Positions 53,600-64,000 of a stretch of 64,000 nt of DNA are shown piece after piece (position 1 is the first letter of the stretch; each line of letters starts with the position of its first letter). A program made the position numbers and the translations under genes. This stretch comes from Urechis unicinctus (taxonomy: Eukaryota > Annelida > Polychaeta > Xenopneusta > Urechidae), in the NCBI GenBank assembly GCA_034190875.2, contig CM067358.1:50180843-50244842 (forward strand), in the 5' to 3' direction. A model generated the notes under the pieces. It saw nothing but the letters and a program-made list of their open reading frames with translations. It was not told the origin of the DNA and did not search any database.

Positions 53600-55090
53600 A
53601 TTGCAAACGACATTGTCTTGAAATCGGTAAATCTTTGTCAGCACTGTTGTGCTGGCTACAATAAACTCTTAAGACACTTTTCTAGGGACGTCAACACGTT
53701 CTTCTATATCTGATAATTTGGGCAAGCACCTCATTATTTATTACCTGGCTGACTATCTGCGAGCTGGCTAGTAGATGACTTCTGGTCCATGACCGGTCAA
53801 ACAAAATCAACAATTATTTGTGACATGTTCCTCTCGCCTCCTATACACAACAGGTCGTCAGGGCGGATGGGCTGAGTTAGAGCATTACAATTGAGTCTGA
53901 CAGACAATTGTTTTGTGAATTATATGATATTATTGTTGGGATAATATTGCTTCCATAAGTTCCCATATGGCTTGTCAAATTGAATGAAAGTCTGTGTGGA
54001 CATAGTGGGCCACTACGTCAATTTCTTTCTTTATTTATGCTCTTATGTCATCTGTTTTACGATGGGCTTATTTGCACATCAGAATAATAACCAAATACCT
54101 GATAAATATGAATGATTGTGAATAACCGTCATTTGACACATGTCTAAGAGCTTGTAGATTTTAATGACATTGACCCTTACTCCACCATGGTAATAGCTTG
54201 CATCGGCCCATTTTATGTAAAGCTGCTCTGATTTGCAGAGTAAGAAATCATATTGGCTTAAGATTGTATCATTTGACTTTGGCAAAGTTTGTTCACCGTT
54301 AATCCTCAAAGCTACTAAACATTTGCGTCATGTTACAGCGCCACCGCTTACAAATCCAATGCCAATCAACACTACTGTTAGAGATAGGCTCGCAATTCAT
54401 TTAATAGTAACAAACGATTGGAAGCAAAGGTTGTTAAAACACAATAATGGAGCTATACGGGAGAACTTAATACAACCGATCCTTGTCACACTTTTTGCTG
54501 CTTGCTCCGAGGCATATATTCATTTCTAGGTAGCATTTATATAATTAAGCCATTTCATTGCTTTATGAGAATAGTAAGGTGAAAAATAAGCCACGTTAAA
54601 AACTTTACTCATTGCCCTATCATTAATCGTTGATCATTTTACCACTCTTTACACCGCATTTTATCGCGCCAAACTGTGCTCCCACATAAAGACCATTTGA
54701 TCCGATAAAGGTTAAGTATTAAGAACCTCAACGCAGACTAGATATTCACCCACTGCTGTTGGAGGCACTTTGTATACAATGCTCAATTAAAGACAGAAGT
54801 ATGGTTAAGCAAGTCACACATCTGGAGTCAGTTACAAACAGTACTCAACGCAGCTTGACAAACGTTAACCAAGCTGCACGCCCATTATCTCTAGAACATA
54901 TATTATGTCCTCACTATCTGGCCATTACCAGAGGTAGTGTCTAACGATCGCTGAGCTGCATGGTTGCCAAAAGTACAGTACAAAAGTCACGAATATTTAC
55001 AATACACCCAGCATGTTTTTACGGATCAACCCTGGTGTTCTACAGCATGTCACATAGATACGAAACACCAGGTCCTCTTAATGACATTGA
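53600..55090. other. B stretch mostly without A partner
   Basis: 53,600-53,730 matches A 21,340-21,450. 53,930-54,020 is distantly related to 5,200-5,360. The rest, including frames of 98 codons (54,233-54,529, plus) and 76 codons (54,079-54,309, minus), is unrecognised. Confidence 0.5.
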
Positions 55091-55099
55091 GCAGGTTGT

Positions 55100-57410
55100 T
55101 TGGAAGCATCGTTTTATATAAAACACGAAAGTAGCTTTCTGAACATGTCTTTTATATCTAAATGTCGTGTATCGTTACGGTGTGTGAAAATTGGGACAAA
55201 ACCATTTACAGGCGCGTATATATGGCATAGCGCAAGAGTTACCTTATTGTTAATTGAATATCGCTCATTTATGTTGTATTATTACCAAACGGTTGTCAGA
55301 ATAGTGTTAATCTGCCGTCATTCATTAAACACTACTTTTAACGAACTGGGCATTTTGCATTTTAATCAGGTCTGAAATCGCTTTGTCGACCACACATAAA
55401 TATCAATATGTTGTCGTTTAGGCTAACAAATGGTTAATATTAACTACATCACTGATGTGTGCATCTTGTCTTACCAAATCACAACTTGTCGATAGTGACC
55501 ACAGAAGACATGTATACTCACAAAGGCATTTTCTAAATCCAGTTATTGATAAATGATACAAGCTAATATTTCTCCTTAATATTCAGTACACGGTCTATGC
55601 GTAGATTTGACTAGAACTAAAAACACACCAACTGTATCGCTATCTCAACCACTCTTCCTATAGCTCTTCCTCGATCTCTCTTGCAGCATCAATGTGCACA
55701 TCGCTATAGGTGTGCCTTATATTTGCAGCTACTTATCAGGAGACGCTATCATATGCGAAACTATTTGTCCGCGAGGAGGATATGTCTTATCTATTCAGGC
55801 TCTGAGATGTAAAAGACATGCCTGGGAGTTTGAAGCTGTTCAATGAGGCAATTTTAACGCAATCAAGTGGCGGATTTATTACCCTAACTAAGCAAAAGAT
55901 GAATGGAACTATAAATTCAAAAAGACTTAACGATATGTCTGAAGATAATGATAGCTTTTTTCAGCAATTAGCTTTCAGATGAGACCAGTTATGATTCAAC
56001 TATTTATTGGGTGTATTTACGATAAATGGCTTGATATATGACTAAGCTGGATTTGGTGAACATTCAACATATAAATGTTCGAGCATATTGCACATCAACA
56101 TTCATTTTCTCCCAAGCACAAATGACAGCTACATACCCACACAAACTGTATTGCTATCTCAACCGCTCTACCTCCAACTCTCTTTCTCTTCACCTCGTCC
56201 TAAACCTCTTTTGCAGCATCAGTGTGCAACATCCACGGGTAATATCCATAAGCAGCGCAAAAAATATCCAAGTTAACTGTTTTGCATCTGGAGCTCAGTG
56301 CTATGCCCATGGTTGATTTCACGCAAAGGGTATATATAAGGACACTAATTGAACAAACTTGAATGGTGTGAAAGGTAATAGATAACCTTGTGTGACGTGC
56401 ACTCAATCCATGATTTTCTCACTCTTGCGTTGATTCAGATTAGACCACCCACAGCATCCTGTTCGCAGAATGCTGCTCTACCCAGCCAAATGTAAGTCAC
56501 TGCGGAATCAAGTGTAGAAAGAGTTTTCTTATTCATTTTCGATGTCGAATAGCTTTTGCTTGGCACTGCCATCGACAACGATTGTAAACAATACACATCT
56601 GCTTTTTGGGTTTTTCAGACACTCAGCAAGGTTTTGGTTATGTTGAATCACTCAGGTCAAATGTTCGTTCATTCATGGGTTATGTCCGGGTGCACAGAAG
56701 GTGCGTGCTTCCCGAACTTTACAGCAGTATCTACATTTCATCAATTTCAGTTTAAACGGAAGAAACGTGTTAACCATCGTTTGAATCTTTGTTGGCCGAC
56801 GATGATTAATACAAAGCAAAAAATCTACGAACATTGCATTTCGTCCGTCAGATTACGCTGTAAGCAAGTTCTATACCACATTCAATGTAACTTATTTAAT
56901 TAGGTGACTTGAAGTAGCCGGACCATCAATTGTATCTGTCACACTGGGAATAATTATACAGCATGTTGGAACTATATCGAAGTTGCGTTGTATGTCTTTT
57001 GTGCCATTTTAAGGTGGTAGGGTTGATACTCATTTTTGGTTGTCCCAATTTACCGCTCTCAGTATAGAAAAATGCAGATGGCTTGTGAAATTCGATCAAT
57101 GGAGTTGAAAGGTGTATTTCCAGCCTTTTGTTAGTCACGCGAATGATTACACTTCATTAAGCAGCATCAACTTGGAAAGACCCCATCTGTCAGGGAAAGA
57201 CAGGTGTCGACCTTGTTACACCTGAGCAAGACCCTATAAAACAGCTGATGTGATCCGAACAATACTGTCGCCATAGAACTCCGTCTGTGGTAATTGTGCC
57301 AATAACAAACGCATTCAGCTGTTTCGGGAGAGTTTTGTCTGGGCACTCTTTGCAATTAATAACTCCCCCAATAACGGAAACAAAAGCGGTAGTGCGTAAT
57401 ATTTATTGTA
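55100..57410. repeat. Copy B block matching 21,935-23,360, with a doubled polypyrimidine module
   Basis: The polypyrimidine module occurs twice here (55,590-55,700 and 56,085-56,225) against once in A (22,400-22,540), so B gained or A lost about 0.5 kb. 56,990-57,290 is also extra in B. It ends with the GGTAGTGCGTAATRTTTATTGTA landmark (23,335; 57,389). A 115-codon plus frame (56,556-56,903) is interrupted in A. No gene. Confidence 0.78.
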
Positions 57411-58895
57411 CCCTGCCTATATAGCGCACCCTCAGCCTCCAAACATTCGGCGGCAAAGGCCATTTGTGAAATATCTACACTATCATGTTTCATCGCCAGA
57501 TCCGGGCTGATTAGTTCACTATGTGTATGTTTCATTTGCAATGAATTGTTGGTTTATTCATATATCGTTTTCATATGAAATGTTTTGCTAGGTGTATTTA
57601 GTATGGGGTGTGTTTGGTACAGACAATAACTTAATAATGGTCACTTCGTATACCTGTCGTACTCGAACATAAATGTCACCCTTTTCTTAGTTTTGTGAAC
57701 GAAGAGCATCAATTGTGGTATTGAAAAGAATGCACACGTGACTTGCACTTGATCCTGGGTTTACTTCTCAACATTCAGCATCTACGGCATACTGACCTTT
57801 AAATGGACAGAGAGTATGGTGGAGCGACACCAACTGCAGCAGTAGATAAGATCTTAATTAAATCCTAGCTTCACCATAGTCGGTTCAAACATAGAGAGGG
57901 TTGAAGCCTGTAGGCAACAGAAGCTTTTGTATTGCAACTTTTACCGTGAATGTCGGCACTCTTTATGGTCGCTGAGATGAAGTCGAGACGCAAATTGAAT
58001 AGTTAGTGGAAAAAAGATGTTTATTTCTAAATGTGGGTGTACGGATTTCGCACCTCAAGTCCGAATATAAATTACAAAACTGTTACATGGAGTAACTCTG
58101 GTGACGTCCAGAGGCTACTACTGGAATTCCAAACGGCTTCGTGCCTTACAGAGTTGGTCCGTAGGACGGTGGCTATGTCGTTGCCCAAATACTGAATGTG
58201 AATTTAACTTTTGGGGCAGGAGTATTTATACAAATATGTGGCGTCAGCAAGTATGGAGGTACAAATACCTTTACCTTTATTTAAGATCAAACGGGCTGAT
58301 GTTAATTGTTATGGGGATTGATGGGTTTGTAATGTGTACGTCAAAGGGCTTTACTTGCTACAATGGGACTTTCTAATTTGGAAACTAACCCGTTCGGAAC
58401 ATTTACATCAGATATTAAGGTTAGGTATTTGAGAGATGGGGGGATATGACTCACACTCATAACGAGGATCGTGTTAAGGCTGATGTGGCAATATAACATT
58501 CAACAATAATGGTTCGTATTTCAATCATGGCATTGAAGACGTCAAAATGGACGATGTGCGAATACGTCATTGAACTTAAACGCGTCCGGGTCCGGTATTA
58601 CGGGCTTTCTGTTGTCCGTACTTAGAAATTCGGCTTTAATACGTTCAGCCCGCATACCTGCAGGACAAAGATTTTAATAATTGTATCCAACGATGCTTCT
58701 CATTGTCCAACATATCGGGCTACATACCCAACATGATATGAAATTATCAAATAAATTGACTACTTGATGTACAACGGCAGTAAAATCCTAGATGTATAAA
58801 GAAATTCACATTTGATTAAAATTAGATTGAAAAGGGTTTTCGGAATCAATGCTAACCCAACTAATAATTAGATATGTTATAATCTGGAGTTGCTC
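57410..58895. other. Junction between copies B and C
   Basis: This stretch has no collinear partner in A or B. 58,020-58,060 faintly resembles A 5,450-5,490. GC-richer patches occur at 58,110-58,190 and 58,570-58,660. A 91-codon plus frame at 58,101-58,376 is Trp- and Tyr-rich and unrecognised. No gene can be supported. Confidence 0.5.
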
Positions 58896-58897
58896 TA

Positions 58898-59390
58898 TTG
58901 TACGCTCACAGAGCACACGATGACGGTGATATTGACCACATTCACAACTTAGAGATAATGACTACCCTTATATTTAGCAGCAATTTGATATTACGTAGCC
59001 GTACACGTCAGCTGGCTTTACGGTCGTCTATAGAGGCATCTTGCGTCATGATCATATTTAGGGTTTCCGTCTTACCTAACGGCCAATCGACGGCTCTTGA
59101 CGTACCAAGCTCACACGCACGACGATCCTAATGTTGCCCTATGAGATGCATTGTATTGTTATAACGCAAGCATTATAGATTTCCAGGTCATATACCATGA
59201 TAATTTTCTATGCCGCTATAAGTGATGCCGTGGAGAGCATTAATTAATGTTGATATAGGAACTGAGTGGCCATGTTTTCATCCATGTTACCAATGTTACC
59301 GCTCTCTTACTCACTTCAATAGCTTATCCCTTGTAGTATTCAAGACATAGTGTTTTGATTGAATATGATATATCCTGAAGATTGGGGAAC
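58898..59390. repeat. Copy C, start (matches 5,765-6,290 and 37,875-38,390)
   Basis: Homology begins sharply at TTGTACGCTCACAGAGCACACG and continues to the TG-derived tract. Several short deletions are specific to C (near 59,260-59,300). Non-coding. Confidence 0.85.
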
Positions 59391-59475
59391 TGTGTTTGTG
59401 CGTGGGCGCGTGTGTGTGGGTGGGTGAGTGAGTGAGTGAGTGAGTGGGTGGGTAGGTGTGCGGGTGGGTGGGTGT
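59391..59475. repeat. Decayed G/T-rich tract, copy C
   Basis: This sits where A and B have (TG)n arrays, but here it consists of GTGG, GTGA and GGGT units including five GAGT repeats. It is either a decayed array or a state before TG expansion. Confidence 0.85.
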
Positions 59476-60805
59476 ATGGGTGGATGTGCAGCGATGGGTG
59501 CACTTCTATTCAGTTAAATATAATACGCATTGCGGTCCAGGGAAACACAATGGATCTGTAGAAAGAATTTGTAATTGTTCCAGTAGTGATTCAAAGGCAC
59601 TTGCACAGAGACCATTGAAAGTAAATTGCTTTGCCATTATGGAATTGTAGCTAGCAGGGCACAATATTAACAATCTCGGGAAGCGTTCCGGTGCGTCTCC
59701 TATATTTATTGCAACTACACATCGTTCTTAATTACTATCCCTGTTTTTGTGATATAACCTGCATGTTTTGAAGTGTAACCCTATCATAATTGCAGTTATA
59801 GCTTGCAGCAGGATATTATTACTTCAAGATATGTGTGATATCAAAGGTCACTGGCATTGACTGCAGCGAACGGTCGTCAAGTATCCCTTTTGATACTAGT
59901 TGGTACTAGAGAAAATATGTTCTCTTATTCCCTAGACATTGCATATAATTCGCAATTTTTAACTATTGCGATGCAGATAGTACTTGGCTGTAAAAATTAT
60001 AAAACTGAAAACCATCGGATTCCATTTTTTTCCTACGATAAATATTGCGCGTAAAAGGGCAATCAAGACACAACTAGGGAGCAGCAGTTTAAAATAAGAA
60101 ACACTGCTGTATTTTAAGTCCATTGTAAGTTACGAAACCCATACAGTATATCGTACCAATAGCGCCACGTACTACATAAACCGATGCGACTGTTAGACAT
60201 TTCATATCGAAATACGGCTAATGCTCTTCTCATACCATCACTGCACAGATACATGAACCAATGAGCCAACCCAGAATCTACACGCATATGAACAAGGATA
60301 AGCAATACATCAAGAGCAATACGTGCAAAGAAAATAGCTTTTATCGGAGGAATAAACGCTTGTCATCGTCTGATCATCATCTGCCGTCAAAATAATGGCC
60401 AGTAATATAATATAACCAACAGTCTGCGCATATATTTGGCCAACATTTGTGTAACAACATCGATGTCCTGCATACAGTAAATAGAGTCGTCTCTAAGCTC
60501 TACGAGCAAATAAATGATCCGATCACTTCCTTTTGACATCCTTGAACCGCCACGTGTGCCAATAGCCGCAATCGACATTATGCACGCCTACATAATATGA
60601 ACATGAGCACATTTGCATAGTAGATGACCACCAGATAGCATCCGTGTGGGTTTTGGCAAATATATAAATGCCATGGTTGTCATGATACTTCACCATGTCC
60701 AAGGTAATAAAAATAATAAATTATTTTCTATGGCGTAAATTCCACAAAAAGAGTGCTCTGAAATGCTAAGTGCTAGGTGCTTAGTGCAAATATTAGCCTC
60801 GATGT
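59476..60805. repeat. Copy C block matching 6,500-8,290
   Basis: Close to A (for example 59,495-59,650 with 6,550-6,715). C lacks the equivalent of about 7,000-7,290. At 60,806 it jumps to the equivalent of A 8,985, so the LINE-1 coding relic is removed and only its 3' flank remains. Confidence 0.85.
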
Positions 60806-62150
60806 TACTACAATCCACAAACATATGTAAGCCATTCTGCCTATTACGTTATTATTCGCTTCAACATACATTGCTTGATTTCCCATAACCCGGTGTTATT
60901 CTCGGAATCGACTTTGTGATTGATAAGCTGGGTGTGGGCTACAATGCGCATTAGAATCTATATCCAAATGAGACAGTAACGAGTCAATACATCCTCGTTA
61001 TCGGTATATACTGAGTTAAATGGACCCATAAACCTTGGCTTCTGAAAGCATACCCATTATGTCAACTTAATTACGAAACCAAATGCCTCATGATGTTGCT
61101 ATTTACTATGGATTTTGGCCATACATAGTACCAACTCTGTTTATAAGACAAGTATCGCATTTTTCCAAACACCAGAGCAGACTGACTGAAATACATCACG
61201 CTGATAACCCTAAGGACATCACTGTTTACCCTGACAGTTATGGTTGACAAACGAGGGTGTCAATGTATTTATATGCGCTCCATAAAAGCATTCTTTAAAC
61301 ACATATAACAATCATATAGCACGAGACTGCAATACATCTGACTAGTCGCGAGCGATATTTGGCATCTGGTACGACCGGCTGTAGAATATGGGTGTCAAAC
61401 TACATCGCCACACTACATCATTGGTGGCACCGAACCTGAAGACGCTGGATCACAAGTCCCTTGTGCTTTAGGTGATTTCACCGACCTGACGACGGGCTGG
61501 TGTTTCACTTACCTGCATACTGACCGCATAGCTAGTCAAAAGGTGTTTTCTTAGAATAACTGTAAGCTTGTTGGCACTAGTGTCGCTGGAATCAGTGGAA
61601 TGCAATCATAATGAATATATAACAAAGAAGTGCTTGAGTAAATATCACTTCTTTATTTCCAGAATTACGTCGATGATTGTTGTGTCTGCAAGGCGTAAAG
61701 AAGCATTTCACTACGAGCACAATGCATGGCCAACAATAGCATAAAGTTATTGCGTCCAACATTTAAAAAAACTCAGGCACTTTTTATATTCGTGTACTAT
61801 GCTGACGAGAGATGCAATTGCTTTGCTAGTGGACAAGTGAATTTGATCTTTCTTATCACATTGAATGCCGCTTTCAGTTGCATTTAGTATAAACATTGGT
61901 CCGAATCTCTATAACTCATCCTCTAGATATCTTCGTTATCTTCAATATGAGCGCGCAATTTAATCCACTTACGAGTATTCTCGGGATTAGCAATCATATG
62001 GTTATAGTATGTAGATGATATCTTCACACTTTGATCAAGCGTAGTGTCTGGTTGCTACTTGCTCTTTTAATGATATGCCATAAAACGATTGCGTCACAGC
62101 GCCATATAACATCGCCATAAGCAACAGAATGCTGTGCGGATTGGCAATAT
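60806..62150. repeat. Copy C block matching 8,985-9,900, B 41,130-41,260 and B 43,600-43,820
   Basis: The first part is nearly identical to A 9,040-9,170. 61,560-61,700 matches B 41,129-41,265. 61,775-61,890 matches A 10,340-10,450. 61,930-62,130 matches B 43,628-43,810. It is therefore a compact mosaic of segments kept in one or other long copy. Non-coding. Confidence 0.8.
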
Positions 62151-64000
62151 ACGTCATGATGTGTTCTCAGTTGAACGACAACACCACCAGTTCAATAACT
62201 ATCAACCTGCGCAGCCACGAAGGCTCTCATGATGCTAATGCAGTAAGCGCTCTTGAAGGCTACCATGGTTCCGTTTCTATGCATGGAAATATGCGCACCC
62301 GCATATTTTTTTAGCCACGCGTATTCGCACATACGAATTTTTCTCCAACGACTTTGTAATTATCCCTTGTCTGTTTGGGCTCTGACAGACATGAAACATT
62401 TCAAAACATTTAAAATTGTGCTGTAAGAGAGAAACTAGTTTTTGCGATCGGTTGAAAATGGTTAGCTGTCAAAAGGGAATATTCTTTGCTCCTCCAATGT
62501 GCATATTCAAGAGCTGGCCAAATATCTGTCCAGGCCATTTTGAAGGTGGCCATTGTTTATTTGCAGATTTAATGCTAATATCATGGCGCATCGTTGGGCG
62601 ACAATACTGCTTCACTGTGAATAGAGTATTGATATCATGGCGATAAAGCTTGCTCGAACCATAACCACAATACTATAAAGGGTAGGGGCCATAAGGAATG
62701 TATTGATGCCATACGATTATTTTCATAAGATATTATGCTTTATTGCCGGCTGCATTTTATTCTGTGTGTTGGTTTTGGGTTCGGGCATACGAGGTTTCTA
62801 TCTACTCGACCATGTGTAATATGCCACAAGTATGGGCGAGAAAGCGCCTGCTTATTTGGTTTTGGTCAAGGGCTTTTGAATTTTAATTAAACCAATTTAT
62901 CGATTTCATTTATGTCAATGGAAATTGATCACTGTCTGTAAACTCAGATTAAGCTCAGGGACATAATTACAATTGATCACTAAACTATTGTACCGTCATA
63001 TGACAACAAACCTCTAAATCGTATTTCCATACAGAAGCTATGCTAAAACATTATGAAATTATATCTTTTGTAATAGATTGGTTCACACTAAAATTAATAT
63101 AACCGAACAACATTCTTCAGACATTGCCACCGCAAATGCTTTTGTAACTGCTGTAAAGTATTAACAATTGATCGTTTACATAAATTTTTTGGTGATGTCT
63201 GTTTCTTAATCCGAGGCTTATATCTATTTTTCGTTAGCATTAGTACCATTCGGTTGTTACACTATTAGTCGAAATGAAACAATAGGTTCTTATCTGATAA
63301 CTTATTATTCTTACCGAGCTGTTAACCGTTGTACGAGTCAATTAAGTACTACGCATTACGTCATAGACCCTACCTAGACAGCCATAAAAACGGTACTTTG
63401 ACTAATTCAAAAATTACACTTTTCAACAGAAATTATGACTGAATAGACTTTCGGTGTAAAGTAGTGCATGAACTATCATATTAGTGACATAACCAAGTAA
63501 TCTAAGGTGCTCTGTTTTCTCAAATGATATCAGTATATGGTAAGTGCACAACTGTGACAACTTGTGATCCACATATACCGTATAGGTACAACTATAGCGA
63601 TCTCTCTTTCTCTCTCTCTCTCTCTAACTCTCTCTCTTTATCACTCTCACTCTCTCTCGTTCTCTCGTTCTCTCCTAGTTCTGAATTGACTTTGATAGAT
63701 CTTATGCCTACGTATTATATAACATACGAACAGCATTACTTCAGTTGGTCTTTTTGTTCAAATGCCAAACAGATAATTTATCGGCTCACAACGGATGTTT
63801 ATCACCGCAAAGTGATTCGTTAACAGCATATATCTATATGCAACGCAAATAACTTTTGGTGTTAAGAGACAATTATTTAAGACTTATAGAGCCAAGTTTC
63901 AGAAATTGGAGAGATTGTCATTACCGAATTGGTGACCATTTCTGGGTTTCAAAAGGATATCTCTTTATGCAATATATCAACCTGTTTTGAAATGTGTACA
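62150..64000. repeat. Copy C block matching 13,900-15,700 and 43,840-45,280
   Basis: Collinear with both other copies to the window edge. C lies closer to B than to A from about 62,700 onward. The 99-codon plus frame starting MISVYG (63,524-63,823) is shared in part with B but crosses the CT tract and is broken in A. It is treated as non-coding. Confidence 0.85.
63598..63677. repeat. Polypyrimidine (CT) tract, copy C
   Basis: The longest of the three orthologous CT tracts, ending CTCTCCTAG as in B. Confidence 0.92.

Noticed and set aside
63524..63823. Frame starting MISVYG, shared by B (44,858) and C
   Set aside because: The sharing follows from high overall identity. It crosses the variable CT tract and is broken in A.

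Overview
The window looks like nuclear DNA from a eukaryote, most likely an animal. It is AT-rich, has long perfect (TG)n and (AT)n microsatellites and polypyrimidine runs, and has no bacterial gene organisation. The longest open frames (about 100-147 codons) are what chance gives in 64 kb of this composition. The only recognisable proteins are decayed pieces of non-LTR retrotransposon (LINE) reverse transcriptase with a YADD box, of the kind seen in the CR1/L2/Rex1 groups that are common in animals. I see no host gene, tRNA, rRNA, CRISPR, telomere repeat or intact transposon. The species cannot be named from this sequence.

The main content is a nested repeat. At the large scale the window holds two long copies of one segment and part of a third. 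Copy A runs from base 1 to about 30,060, with A-B alignment visible to about 23,360. Copy B starts at 30,063 and can be followed to about 57,410. Copy C starts abruptly at about 58,898, at the point equivalent to A 5,780, and runs off the window end at the equivalent of about A 15,700. The copies are collinear and direct. By eye they are roughly 80-95% identical where they align, with many gaps of tens of bases to several kilobases. Copies B and C resemble each other more than A in the last 1.5 kb, while A and C match better around 9.0-9.2 kb / 60.8-61.0 kb.

At a smaller scale much older paralogy is visible inside each copy. One module of about 0.5 kb, with four landmarks in fixed order, recurs at about 4.2, 21.0, 24.7, 37.3, 47.9 and 53.0 kb, with partial copies at 0.95, 16.5 and 31.1 kb. 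A polypyrimidine module recurs at 15.4, 22.4, 25.5, 44.9, 49.9, 55.6, 56.1 and 63.6 kb. Spacings are often near 3-4 kb, which suggests an ancestral unit of about that size. One A/B length difference (31,660-35,260) is about one such unit.

Two LINE relics lie on the minus strand and predate the large duplication. LINE-1 is at 8.26-8.86 kb in A and 40.08-40.49 kb in B, and is deleted in C. LINE-2 is at 20.2-20.7 kb in A and 49.15-49.83 kb in B. All carry frameshifts, stops and deletions. No genes work together here. The biology is duplication, decay and retrotransposon insertion, possibly with one old coding module still visible on the minus strand.
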